Shown piece by piece: positions 24,501 to 32,042 of a stretch of 64,000 nt of DNA. Made by a program: the position numbers and the translations under genes. Under the pieces are notes generated by a model that was given only the letters and a program-made list of their open reading frames with translations, searched no databases and had not been told where the DNA came from. Each line of letters begins with the position of its first letter. Position 1 is the first letter of the stretch. This DNA is from Paraburkholderia franconis (GTDB taxonomy: Bacteria > Pseudomonadota > Gammaproteobacteria > Burkholderiales > Burkholderiaceae): the NCBI RefSeq assembly GCF_009362735.1, contig NZ_WHNP01000023.1:1-64000 (forward strand), read 5' to 3'.

Positions 24501-25314
24501 CGACGAACTGGCCGATGTTCCAGCACCGTTGCATGCAAGCGCATTCGATGCCGCACCGGCTCCCGTCGAGCTCGCGCCCGACGATATCCTCGCGTTCCCG
24601 CGCGGCGCGGCGGCGGGCGAATGTCTGCACCGCATGTTCGAACTTGCGGATTTCACTGATCGCAGCACATGGGCGCATGCGATCGAACGCGCGCTACATG
24701 AGCGGCCCGCGCCCGCCGCGCCCGAACTCGCGCAACGGTTGCCCGCGATGATGCATCGCCTGCTCGGCGACGTCGTGAGCACGCAACTCGTGCCGGGCAT
24801 GACGCTCGCGGCACTGGATCCGAAGCGCCGGCTCAACGAACTGGAGTTTCTGTTTTCGGCGGCATCGCTGGATTTTCCGGCGCTGCGCGCGCTGCTCGCC
24901 GGGCACGGCTTTCCCGATGTCGCGCTGGAGCCCGGCATGCTGCGCGGCTACGTGAAGGGGTTCATCGACATGATCGTCGAGCATCAGGGGCGCTACTGGG
25001 TGATCGACTGGAAGTCGAACCATCTCGGCGATACGTGCGAAGACTACGCCGCCGCGCCGCTCGACGAAGCGATGACGAGTCACGCCTATCACCTGCAGGC
25101 GCTGCTTTATGTCGTCGCGCTGCATCGGTATCTGCGTGTGCGGCTCGCCGGCTATGAGTACGACAAGCATATCGGCGGCTATCTGTATCTGTTCGTGCGC
25201 GGCGTGCGTCCGTCGTGGCGCGGCGCGGACCACGCGGCGGGCGTGCATGCGCGACGGCCAGAGTACGCGCTCGTCGCCGCGCTCGACGCATTGATGGACG
25301 GAGGCACGGCATGA
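21592..25314 (+). CDS. recB: Exodeoxyribonuclease V subunit beta RecB (helicase-nuclease)
   Basis: The protein has 1240 residues (E. coli 1180). UvrD-type helicase motifs: Walker A IEASAGTGKTWNICAL (about residues 24-39), VVTFTKAATAELHERIRG, Walker B ALIDEFQDTDPLQF, LVGDPKQAIYSFRAADLHTY, VTVHKSKGLEYAVVFCP and VYVALTRAVYRCY. The C-terminal nuclease domain has GYVKGFIDMIVEHQGRYWVI followed by DWKSNHLG, with the metal-binding Asp and Lys of the RecB nuclease. It is therefore expected to be a fully active 3'-5' helicase and nuclease. The start is ATG 21592 inside the recC stop, preceded by GAGGAG; the stop overlaps recD. Confidence 0.96.
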   Translation: MSGAAWMHAAAAQELDVFDCDLDGVNQIEASAGTGKTWNICALYVRLLLEKNLSADQILVVTFTKAATAELHERIRGRLAEVQRAIETGDDGGDPFIARLFETTLSEARGVDLEAAAKVVRRALRTFDQAAIHTIHAFCQRALQEAPFAAAMPFAFEMEADDAALRFELAADFWREQVEPVAGAHPSFAAWLVERRAGPASLDEQLARRLKKPLAQLRWGQTDDIDEPETDASDDARGRFDVAWAMWRDERDNVARLLDETQARLKQTSHKPDAIAAAIAAWNDYFAQDDCHAAPPKAALKLTASALAKGTKKDFEPPAHPFFATADELAAAAVAAEAAQHARWLRLVQKWLDYAPQELAARKRTRRVVSFDDLLSNLHRALATHVWLADALRARYPAALIDEFQDTDPLQFAIFNRIFAPAGPLFLVGDPKQAIYSFRAADLHTYLAARAQASARYSLAVNQRSTAPIVDACNRFFEANPQAFVLEGLDYHPVRAGERQRPPFVDRGGPDDGDFRVWMLPRGDAARTRRDAQRAASEACAAEIVRLLRGARDGSVTIGDKPLAPGNIAVLVQTHKQGSLIKRELSAWGVGSVELAQASVFESLDAEQIERVLAAVDTPGDLRRLRAALATDWSGLDAASLWRLEHLDDGASGDAAQSVDAMSWVERFSRYRMLWHERGFAVMWRTLMRELNVAQRLVAGVEGERRLTNVNHLAELVQARAAMQPGIAPTLRWLAAQRAGGAGGGEEAQLRLESDRNLVQIVTVHKSKGLEYAVVFCPFLNDGGMREPPSSGLPDAREYHADDGAAVLHYGCDDEQKDFASRQATREQAAERARLVYVALTRAVYRCYLVAGTYLSHNSSKESARSVLNWLVAGSGRDFDEWLTKPLDEGAIYQHWQALGGGPVAVGALPAVGRRVPLESIADGTALMRARTNRRTLRDAWRMASFSSLIVAGSRAEETSAANDEARPDHDELADVPAPLHASAFDAAPAPVELAPDDILAFPRGAAAGECLHRMFELADFTDRSTWAHAIERALHERPAPAAPELAQRLPAMMHRLLGDVVSTQLVPGMTLAALDPKRRLNELEFLFSAASLDFPALRALLAGHGFPDVALEPGMLRGYVKGFIDMIVEHQGRYWVIDWKSNHLGDTCEDYAAAPLDEAMTSHAYHLQALLYVVALHRYLRVRLAGYEYDKHIGGYLYLFVRGVRPSWRGADHAAGVHARRPEYALVAALDALMDGGTA

Positions 25315-27329
25315 GCACATTCGATCAGCCATTGCCCGACGTCGAAGTGAACGTGCCCGCGCCCGCGGATTTCAGCACGGCGCTCGCCGAAGGTTTCGCG
25401 CGGCGGGTGAGCGCGTTAGCGCAGCGCGGTCGCGCGCCAGCGGACGGCGTGCGCTGGGCCGCGCGCGCCGCATTCGCCGCGAGCCGCGCGACGTCGGAAG
25501 GGCACGTGTGCGTGTCGCTCGACGAGCTTGCGCAGCGCTACGATGCGCGCGCCGACGATGTGCGCGCCGCGCTGCTTGCAAGCGGTGTCGCAAGCGACGG
25601 CAAAGAGACGGCGCAGGCATTGCGGCCGCTCGTCGTCGATGGGCAAGGGCGGCTTTATCTCGCGCGTTACTACGATTACGAGCGGCGGCTCGCGCAGTCG
25701 CTCGTCGACCATGCGCACGCGCCGCGCGGCGAGACACAGCAAGCGGATCCCGTTTCGCGCAGCGCGTCGCCACACGCGTTGCGCGAAAGGCTGCTGCGTT
25801 ATTTCGGAGAGCCTCGGGACAACGAGATCGACTGGCAGCGCGTGGCCGCCGTGATGGCGCTATCCGGGCGGCTCACGATCGTCAGCGGCGGGCCGGGAAC
25901 GGGGAAGACCACGACCGTCGTCGGCGTGCTTGCGTGTCTGCTGGATGCGCGCGCCGATCTGCGCATCGCGCTCGCCGCGCCGACGGGCAAGGCCGCGCAG
26001 CGCATGCAGGAAGCGCTGCTCGCGCGCGCGGGCTCGCTGCCGCCGGAGCTTGCCGTGCGTCTGCCGCAAACGTCGTTCACGCTACATCGCCTGCTGGGCA
26101 CCGGGCCGGACGGGCGCTTCAGGCATCATCGCGACAACCCGCTGCCTTATGACGTGATCGTGATCGACGAGGCGTCGATGATCGACGTCGCGATGGCCAC
26201 GCATCTGTTCGATGCGCTCGCACAAGAGACGCATCTCGTGATGCTCGGCGACAAGGATCAATTGGCGGCTGTCGAGGCGGGCGCCGTGTTCGCCGAGCTG
26301 AGCGCGCAGCCGGCGTTCAGCGAAGAAGGCGTCGGTGTGATTGCGGCAGCCCTGGGCATCGACGAAAGCCGGCTGCGCGCGGCGTTGCCGGCCCCCAGCC
26401 GCGAAACTTCGCCAAACGATGCGCCGCCGTTCATTGACGATCTATTCGGCGCGCCGTCGGAGGCAATCGCGCAATCGCAGCCCGCGCCGCTAGCCGATTG
26501 CGTCGTCTGGCTGGAGCGCAACTATCGCTTCGGGCTGGAGTCGGCGATCGGCCGGTTGTCTGTCGCGATCCGCCGCGGCGACGCGCAGGCCGCGCTCGAC
26601 GTGCTGGAGACCGATCCCGTCGGGCATTGCGCGGCGGCATTCCACGTGGACACGGACGCGGCGGCTTCGGAGCGCACGATCCAGCGGCTTGCCGCCGGTT
26701 TCGCGCCGTATGCCGACGCGCTCGCGGCGACGCTCGGCGAAGCGGCATCCGGCATGGCGCCGCAGCCGCTTGCGCTGTTCGACGCGCTCAACCGCTTTCG
26801 CATCCTGTGCGCGACGCGTCTCGGGGCGCGCGGCGTCGATCAGATGAATGCCGCGATGGCGGCGCAAGTGCGCCGTGCCGCGCGCGTGCCGCTGACCGCG
26901 GGCGCGCAGTGGTTCGCGGGCCGGCCCATTATGGTCACGCGCAACGACTACGCGCTGGGTCTCTTCAATGGCGATATCGGCATCGCGCTGCCGGGCGCGG
27001 ACGGCTCGCTGCGCGTGTATTTTCGTGGCGCGGATGGCAGCTTGCGCGCGGTGTCGCCCGCCGCACTGCCGCCGCACGATACCGCGTTCGCGCTGACGGT
27101 TCACAAGTCGCAGGGGTCGGAGTTTGACCATGCGGTGCTGATGCTGCCTTCGACGTTCAGCCGCGTGCTGTCGCGGGAGCTCGTCTATACGGCGATCACG
27201 CGGGCGCGCGAGCGGGTCGAGGTGATCGGCTCGCGGGCGGTGCTGATGCGCGCAATCGCAACGCCGACGCAGCGCGACTCGGGACTCGCTGCGCGGATCG
27301 CCGAAGCGGCGCAAGAAGGCGGTTGCTGA
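25311..27329 (+). CDS. recD: Exodeoxyribonuclease V subunit alpha RecD (5'-3' helicase)
   Basis: The protein has 672 residues (E. coli 608). SF1B helicase motifs: Walker A IVSGGPGTGKTTTVVGVL (about residues 189-206), APTGKAAQRMQEAL, TLHRLLG, Walker B DVIVIDEASMIDVAM, LGDKDQLAAVEAG, and at the C-terminus ALTVHKSQGSEFDHAVLMLP and VYTAITRARERVEVIG. An insert at about residues 350-395 before the LERNYRF motif accounts for part of the extra length. The start is ATG 25311 overlapping the recB stop (ATGA). It ends the recCBD operon; no clear terminator follows, only a purine-rich repeat tract. Confidence 0.95.
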   Translation: MSTFDQPLPDVEVNVPAPADFSTALAEGFARRVSALAQRGRAPADGVRWAARAAFAASRATSEGHVCVSLDELAQRYDARADDVRAALLASGVASDGKETAQALRPLVVDGQGRLYLARYYDYERRLAQSLVDHAHAPRGETQQADPVSRSASPHALRERLLRYFGEPRDNEIDWQRVAAVMALSGRLTIVSGGPGTGKTTTVVGVLACLLDARADLRIALAAPTGKAAQRMQEALLARAGSLPPELAVRLPQTSFTLHRLLGTGPDGRFRHHRDNPLPYDVIVIDEASMIDVAMATHLFDALAQETHLVMLGDKDQLAAVEAGAVFAELSAQPAFSEEGVGVIAAALGIDESRLRAALPAPSRETSPNDAPPFIDDLFGAPSEAIAQSQPAPLADCVVWLERNYRFGLESAIGRLSVAIRRGDAQAALDVLETDPVGHCAAAFHVDTDAAASERTIQRLAAGFAPYADALAATLGEAASGMAPQPLALFDALNRFRILCATRLGARGVDQMNAAMAAQVRRAARVPLTAGAQWFAGRPIMVTRNDYALGLFNGDIGIALPGADGSLRVYFRGADGSLRAVSPAALPPHDTAFALTVHKSQGSEFDHAVLMLPSTFSRVLSRELVYTAITRARERVEVIGSRAVLMRAIATPTQRDSGLAARIAEAAQEGGC

Positions 27330-27480
27330 TTCGAAACTTGGAAGGCGTGAGGAATACGAACAGCGCAAAGAAGACGAGGAACGTGCGAAGCAAACGAGGA
27401 AAACGCGAGGAAAACGAGGAACGCGCGAGGCAGACGTGGAAGCGACAAAGCAAACAAGGATGCCGCGAAGCAAATAAGGC
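27330..27480 (+). repeat. Purine-rich degenerate repeat tract after recD
   Basis: The plus strand is strongly purine-biased (Arg/Lys/Glu codons in every reading) and contains a 24-base unit at 27376-27399 and again at 27416-27439, with 20 of 24 bases identical, plus further partial copies (GCGAAGCAAA). A frame through it (from TTG 27323) would give a highly charged peptide but runs on antisense into the next gene and has no ribosome-binding site, so I treat it as non-coding. Confidence 0.6.
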
Positions 27481-27488
27481 GTGCAGCA

Positions 27489-27513
27489 GACGGCCGCTCA
27501 GTTCGCGGCCGTC
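27489..27513. other. Hairpin at the 3' end of the VC0807-like gene
   Basis: Perfect 9-base arms (GACGGCCGC at 27489-27497 and GCGGCCGTC at 27505-27513) enclose the stop codon of the minus-strand gene. It is not followed by a T-run on either strand, so it may be only a weak terminator or an mRNA 3'-end stabiliser. Confidence 0.4.
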
Positions 27514-28157
27514 CCGCGCGAAGGTTGTGCTTCTGTTTCCGGCGCCTGTCCGGCGAGGTCGCGCATCGTGCGCCGATACCAGAACGTCCAGACCATCAGG
27601 CCGCCGAAGATCCCATAGCCGACGACGGGCGACACCATCAGCACCCGTTCGATCGGCCAGTGCCACGCCATCCAGATGCGCAGCGCGGTTTCGCTGATGA
27701 GGCCGACGCCCCATGTGACCGTCAGCACCCGCAGCGCGCGAGCGAAAGCGGGTTGCTCGCGCCACAGCATGTCGACGTGCGCGGCGCCGTTCGTCATCTC
27801 GCGGGCCACGAAGGCGCGCGTCAGGTAGAAGATGATCGGCCGGCGCAGCAGCAGCGACAGCAGGAACGCCGCGCCGATCGCGCCCGACACCAGCGATTCG
27901 CGCATCAGCAGCACGCGCGAGTCGCCGCCGAGCGCCATCGCGCCGATCGACAGCACGATGCCGAGCAGCACCATCAGGGCAAGCGCATCGACGCGCCGAA
28001 AGCGCACGAGTTCGATGACGCTCCAGATGACGGGCGGCACGGCGGATGCGATCAGGCCACCCGTCTCGCCCCAGTACGGCTGCGCGAGACGATACGTGAT
28101 CCAGGGCAACAGCAGGTTGACCGCCAGTTCCAGCATCTGCGCGGGGCGCATCTTCAT
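27498..28157 (-). CDS. VC0807-like multi-pass membrane protein
   Basis: The protein has 219 residues and about six membrane helices. It begins MKMRPAQMLELAVNLLLPWI, followed by ALMVLLGIVLSIGAMALGGDS, RRPIIFYLTRAFVARE and a C-terminal VVGYGIFGGLMVWTFWYRRT. The pattern NLLLPWITYR-L plus LGGDSR-LLMRES is the VC0807-type uncharacterised inner-membrane family. The function is unknown. I start at ATG 28157; an in-frame extension to 28343 would include the 21-base tandem repeat and has no support. It is convergent with recD and divergent from arfB. Confidence 0.72.
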   Translation of the reverse strand: MKMRPAQMLELAVNLLLPWITYRLAQPYWGETGGLIASAVPPVIWSVIELVRFRRVDALALMVLLGIVLSIGAMALGGDSRVLLMRESLVSGAIGAAFLLSLLLRRPIIFYLTRAFVAREMTNGAAHVDMLWREQPAFARALRVLTVTWGVGLISETALRIWMAWHWPIERVLMVSPVVGYGIFGGLMVWTFWYRRTMRDLAGQAPETEAQPSRGTAAN

Positions 28158-28272
28158 CACGATGATTGGCCTATGAGCTAGAGATGTCAGTATTGGCGAG
28201 ATCGGCGAATTGAAGCAAATGAGCCGCGCGTACAGCGAGTGTGCATGCCGCGCGGCGCATGCGGTTTCGTCT

Positions 28273-28314
28273 GATACGGCGTAGCCGGTACACGATACAG
28301 CATAGCCGGTACTC
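28273..28314. repeat. Two tandem copies of a 21-base unit upstream of arfB
   Basis: Copy 1 (28273-28293) and copy 2 (28294-28314) start GATAC and share AGCCGGTAC. They match at 18 of 21 positions. The repeat sits 27 bases before the arfB start and in the leader of the divergent membrane-protein gene, so it could be regulatory. Confidence 0.7.
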
Positions 28315-28341
28315 TTATTTTGCATCGTCCGACCATTTGAC

Positions 28342-28749
28342 ATGACTTCACGCTATCCGATCCCGCCGAACGAAATCGAACTGACGGCCGTGCGCGCGCA
28401 GGGCGCGGGCGGGCAGAACGTCAATAAGGTGTCGAGCGCAATCCATCTGCGCTTCGACGTGCGCGCGTCGTCGCTGCCCGACGTGCTGAAGATGCGTCTG
28501 CTTGCGTTGCAGGACCATCGGCTAACGCGCGATGGCGTCGTCATCATCAAGGCGCAGGAATACCGGACTCAGGAAATGAACCGCGCGGCGGCGCTCGCGC
28601 GGCTCGATGCGCTGATCGACAGCGTCAGCGTCACCCGCAAGGCGCGCGTCGCGACGCGGCCGACGCGCGCATCGAAGGAGCGCCGGCTGGAGAGCAAGGC
28701 GAAGCGCGGCGATGTAAAGGCCGCAAGGCGACGCATCGAGCAGGAATAG
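28342..28749 (+). CDS. arfB: Alternative ribosome-rescue factor ArfB (YaeJ, peptidyl-tRNA hydrolase)
   Basis: The protein has 135 residues (E. coli YaeJ 140). The GGQ catalytic loop lies in VRAQGAGGQNVNKVSSAIHL at about residues 18-37. The basic C-terminal tail needed to enter the empty mRNA channel is present (RPTRASKERRLESKAKRGD and RRIEQE). ArfB hydrolyses peptidyl-tRNA on ribosomes stalled without a stop codon. The ATG at 28342 matches the family N-terminus (IPPNEIELTAVRA). A Shine-Dalgarno is not obvious, and the tandem 21-base repeat lies just upstream. Confidence 0.93.
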   Translation: MTSRYPIPPNEIELTAVRAQGAGGQNVNKVSSAIHLRFDVRASSLPDVLKMRLLALQDHRLTRDGVVIIKAQEYRTQEMNRAAALARLDALIDSVSVTRKARVATRPTRASKERRLESKAKRGDVKAARRRIEQE

Positions 28750-28836
28750 CACAATTGCAGCGCATGGCCCGCAGCGCGCAACTTGCGCGCGACGAGTCTC
28801 GCCGTTGAAAACCGCGTGGTGGAACCTGCCGATCCT

Positions 28837-30111
28837 TCAGACAGGACTCGCGTTGCGCAGCTCGGGCAGAAAGTCGACGCAGAACACGCGCGTGACGCCG
28901 TCGCGCTCGACGGTCACGGCGGCTGTGTAGCAATCCCGGCCATCCATCAGCGAGCAGTGCGGCCCCATCATCGCGACGCGTCCCGGCGCGGCGAGTGCAT
29001 GCTTGAAGTAGGCGCGCCGCGACCAGTTGTTGCGCGTGTCGGGCACGAGGGGCGCAAGCCGCGCCGGCGGAGGGGGCGTGCCGCAAGCAGCGAACGACGG
29101 CTCCAGCTGTTCGCCACGATCGCTCAGCACGAATACGCGGCGCGCGTCGGGCACGAGGAAAACGGGTTGCGCCGCCTGCGCGAGATCGCCCGTCTGCATG
29201 TACACGTTCGCGCCGGCGAGCACCGCTTCCGTGAAACCCTCGAAACCCGGGCGCTGATAGCGCGAGTGCGTGCGCTCGAAGCTCGCGAAGCGCTGCCACA
29301 TCTCATCGATCAGTTCGGGCACGCGCGCGTTCGCCGCCTGTATCGACGCTTTCGGATGACCGAACCAGTAACCCTGGACGAAATCGACGTCGGCCTGCAT
29401 CAGCGTCATCAGTTCGTCTTCCGTCTCGACGCCTTCGGCCAGTACCAGCGTGCCCGACTGATGCAGCATGTTGATCAGATGGCCGATCAGCGAATTGTCG
29501 TTGTCCTGGCGGCCCGCGCGCGCAACGAGCGAGCGGTCGAGCTTCACGATGTCCGGCCTGAAGCGCCACACGCGATCGAAGTTCGAAAAGCCCGTGCCGA
29601 AGTCGTCGATCGCGATCAGGAACTCACGCGGCTGCGATGCCGCGAGCATGCTGGCGACCGCGGACTCGTCGTCGGCGGGCTGTTCGAGCACTTCGATCAC
29701 GATGCGTTCCTGCGGCAGTCCGAAATGCTCGGACAGTTCGTCGATGAACGGGCGCTGCGGCCAGCCCGTCTCGAACACCTGCGGACGCGTGTTGAGGAAC
29801 AGCCAGCCCGTCTCGATGCCTTGCGCCATGAAGTTCGCGACATGCAGACAGCGCGCGAGCCGGTCGAGCGCGCGCGCATCGGCCGTCGAGCGTGTGCCCG
29901 AAAACAGCACGGCGGGCGAGATCGGGTGGCCGACGGGATCGAAGGCGCGCAGCAGTGCTTCATAGCCGACGACGCGCTGATGTGTCACCGAGATGACCGG
30001 CTGAAAGACGCTGCGCAACGTAATGGTTCGCCACGGCGCGGCCCATCCGGCATCGTCCTGCACCATATGCTGCAGGAGGCCAGGGAGCGTCGTATCGTCG
30101 ACGTTTGGCAT
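28837..30111 (-). CDS. EAL-domain c-di-GMP phosphodiesterase with C-terminal sensor-like domain
   Basis: The protein has 424 residues. EAL domain (about 30-265): VVGYEALLRA (the EAL signature), LFLNTRP, IVIEVLEQ, IAIDDFGTGFSNFD, VKLDRSLV, LAEGVETEDEL and QGYWFGHPK. Most metal and catalytic residues (E, N, E, DD, K, E, Q) are in place, so activity is plausible; the NTRP segment departs from the usual N-x-S-P. The C-terminal 150 residues (VYMQTGDLAQAAQPVFLVPD, NWSRRAYFKHALAAPGRV, VTRVFCVDF) resemble a Cache/YkuI-C-type sensor. No GGDEF and no transmembrane helix were seen, so it is a soluble protein. It would lower c-di-GMP in response to an unknown ligand. Confidence 0.87.
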   Translation of the reverse strand: MPNVDDTTLPGLLQHMVQDDAGWAAPWRTITLRSVFQPVISVTHQRVVGYEALLRAFDPVGHPISPAVLFSGTRSTADARALDRLARCLHVANFMAQGIETGWLFLNTRPQVFETGWPQRPFIDELSEHFGLPQERIVIEVLEQPADDESAVASMLAASQPREFLIAIDDFGTGFSNFDRVWRFRPDIVKLDRSLVARAGRQDNDNSLIGHLINMLHQSGTLVLAEGVETEDELMTLMQADVDFVQGYWFGHPKASIQAANARVPELIDEMWQRFASFERTHSRYQRPGFEGFTEAVLAGANVYMQTGDLAQAAQPVFLVPDARRVFVLSDRGEQLEPSFAACGTPPPPARLAPLVPDTRNNWSRRAYFKHALAAPGRVAMMGPHCSLMDGRDCYTAAVTVERDGVTRVFCVDFLPELRNASPV

Positions 30112-30436
30112 GACGGCAGATTTGTCCTATGCAGCGTGCGGCGCGCGCCCGGACGAGGCGACATGTCCGCGGCAGGCATGCGTAACGTCGGCGCAATGGA
30201 GGTCGGGCCCGAAGGCAGTCGGATCAATGCCCGTCACGCGCGACTCCGCTCAGTTGTGCAGCTCAGATGCAGTCCAGTTCGTCGAATCAGTCTAGCAGTT
30301 CGCATGCGTAATGAATGTTCGGGTAATCACAGACGGAGTGAGAGTCTGTGCGGTTTCGTCTTGATGTTGGCGCGGACAAACGGTGCATTTATGGCAGCGG
30401 CGTTATGCTGCTGATTTCTCAAAAGTGGAGTCCAGC
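30112..30436. other. Divergent intergenic region between the EAL gene and the ABM gene
   Basis: These 325 bases must hold both promoters. A 7-base-arm hairpin (CACAGAC ... GTCTGTG, 30328-30350) is the only clear structure. No small ORF with a credible ribosome-binding site was found. Confidence 0.4.
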
Positions 30437-30727
30437 ATGTCGGAAATCGCGGTGGTGGCGATCTCGGTGGCGAAGCCGGGGCACGAGGAGCAGTTGCGCA
30501 AGGCGCTCGAAGGTATCGTCGGGCCGACGCGCAAAGAGCGCGGCGCATTGCAGTACGACTTGCACCGCGATCTGCGCGAGCCGCGCCGCTTCATCTTCTT
30601 CGAGCGATGGGAAAGCGAAGAGGCGCTTGCTGCGCACGCGAAGTCCGCGCATATCGAGGCGTATAGGAAGGCGTCGGCGGAATGGATCGAGTACGCGGAG
30701 TTGCGCATCGTGTCGAAGATCGCGTGA
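30437..30727 (+). CDS. Antibiotic biosynthesis monooxygenase (ABM)-domain protein
   Basis: The protein has 96 residues, the normal length. It has the dimeric alpha/beta-barrel pattern of the ABM/YgiN family: EIAVVAISVAKPGHEEQLRKA, GALQYDLHRDLREPRRFIFF and ERWESEEALAAHAKSAHIEAY, with the conserved Glu, Trp and His. Members are quinol monooxygenases or unassigned stress proteins. GGAG lies 8 bases before ATG 30437; the longer frame (from 30383) lacks support. It appears to be a single gene. Confidence 0.86.
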   Translation: MSEIAVVAISVAKPGHEEQLRKALEGIVGPTRKERGALQYDLHRDLREPRRFIFFERWESEEALAAHAKSAHIEAYRKASAEWIEYAELRIVSKIA

Positions 30728-30752
30728 AGCGCAAGGGCAGCGGGCGAAGCCG

Positions 30753-30786
30753 AAAAAGAAAAGCCCGGCAATGCCTTTTCCGGGCT
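30753..30786 (-). terminator. Intrinsic terminator for the minus-strand gene at 30928-31185
   Basis: The stem AGCCCGG / CCGGGCT (30762-30768 and 30780-30786) is followed on the minus strand by TTTCTTTTT. On the plus strand no T-run follows, so it serves the minus-strand transcript. Confidence 0.75.
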
Positions 30787-30927
30787 CGAGCATGCAGGCG
30801 TTAGCAGCACCGTGGGCGCTTGCGGCTTCTCCATGCGCATTTCGTTTTCGTGCGCTTCGCGTCGGCTCACACGGCCTTCATGCTGACGATGCCATCTCCG
30901 CCGGCGCGCGCATGAGGCTTCTTGCGA

Positions 30928-31185
30928 TCAATGCGTCGAATGCGGCACGTCGAGGATCAGGATGATAGTCCAGTCGGCGTCGCCGTCGTGATGATACTGA
31001 CGTTCCGCGACGATGAACGGCTGCTGCTTGCCGGCCGGTCCGAGAAACAGCACATCGCCTTCCATCGGCAGACATTCGACGGGCGGCAGCGCAAGGAATG
31101 CCTCCTGACTGCCGCGCGGCATGAGTTTTTCGATCTTGCGGGATGCTGCTTCAGTCCATTCGATGTCCAGCTGGATGTTGCTCAT
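30928..31185 (-). CDS. Small conserved-looking hypothetical protein
   Basis: The protein has 85 residues. It starts MSNIQLDIEWTEAASRKIEKL and ends with WTIILILDVPHSTH. It is soluble, mixed alpha/beta, without signal peptide or cysteine motif. GGAGGAC lies ideally before ATG 31185, and a terminator follows, so it is very likely a real single-gene unit. The family is not recognised; similar short proteins occur in Burkholderia genomes, but I cannot name one with certainty. Confidence 0.72.
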   Translation of the reverse strand: MSNIQLDIEWTEAASRKIEKLMPRGSQEAFLALPPVECLPMEGDVLFLGPAGKQQPFIVAERQYHHDGDADWTIILILDVPHSTH

Positions 31186-31316
31186 TCTGTCCTCCGCACC
31201 AGGGTGCGCACGGGTTGGGTGGGTTCTTCGGTGCGCGACTTTAGCATACCGTCAGCGCAGATCCCGCGACACGCGCTGCGCGGTCAGCCGCTCGCGGAAA
31301 ACGCGCTGGAGCAATG

Positions 31317-31349
31317 AAAAAGCCGAGGCCGTGCGGGACGGCTTCGGCT
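31317..31349 (-). terminator. Intrinsic terminator for the small exported protein gene
   Basis: The 12-base arms AGCCGAGGCCGT (31321-31332) and ACGGCTTCGGCT (31338-31349) pair except for one mismatch. On the minus strand the stem is followed by TTTTT (31317-31321 complement). Confidence 0.8.
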
Positions 31350-31477
31350 TCTGTTCGAGCTTTTGCATCGAGCGACTACAGCAGGCGCACGACACGTCCG
31401 CCGTCACGCAATTGCCGTGCGCAGCGGCGCATAGGGCCTAACTGCGAGGGCCCGCTGCGCCGGCTTGCTGCGACGGC

Positions 31478-31717
31478 TTACTGTGCCGGCGCAGCCTGCT
31501 TCTTGTGATGCATCGAGCCCTTGTGATGCTTCATCATCGGCGCAGGCGGCGCGCTTTCCATTGCCTGCTGCTTCGACTGCAATTCTTGCGCGCGCTGTTC
31601 GACGTCGGCGGCCTTCGCCGGGTCGGTGCTCATCGTCACCCCCTGGTCCTGCTGCGCGTACGCCGCGCCCGTCAGTGCCGAAAGGGAAACCAGGATTGCC
31701 AGGGACACTTTCTTCAT
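31478..31717 (-). CDS. Small secreted protein with a His/Lys-rich C-terminal tail
   Basis: The protein has 79 residues. The signal peptide is MKKVSLAILVSLSALTGAAYA, with cleavage after Ala21. The mature part is Gln/Glu/Ala-rich and ends PPAPMMKHHKGSMHHKKQAA, a cluster of histidines and methionines that could bind Cu or Ni. GGAGG precedes ATG 31717; the longer frame to 31828 has no support. A terminator follows. The periplasmic location is well supported; metal binding is an inference from composition only. Confidence 0.76.
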   Translation of the reverse strand: MKKVSLAILVSLSALTGAAYAQQDQGVTMSTDPAKAADVEQRAQELQSKQQAMESAPPAPMMKHHKGSMHHKKQAAPAQ

Positions 31718-32042
31718 CGCTGCCTCCGTAGAGAGTGGTTGTGGACCCGAGTATGGCTGTCCGTTGGAACGACAGTGCATTCTAGCCAGCAATGTTTGAT
31801 CCAGAGTATTGTCTGTAACAGAATTCACAGATGGTTACGTTTCGTTACATTGGTGCGCCGTCGTCACGGAGCCGCTTCCCAGAAGCCATTGCGCATGAAA
31901 CGTATTGTGCTTCTGTTCGCCGCAGTCGTCTCGAGAAGTCAGATTTTCCCGCTCGGGCGTTGCGCCGACGATTTTTCAATGTGCTTGAAAAATTCCATCG
32001 CATAGCTAAGCAAATCGCTGCGCCCTTGCCGGTTGCCCGCGA

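Noticed and set aside
27323..27697. A 124-codon Arg/Lys/Glu-rich frame after recD
   Set aside because: It begins at TTG inside recD without a Shine-Dalgarno, crosses a repeat tract and then runs antisense through the next gene.
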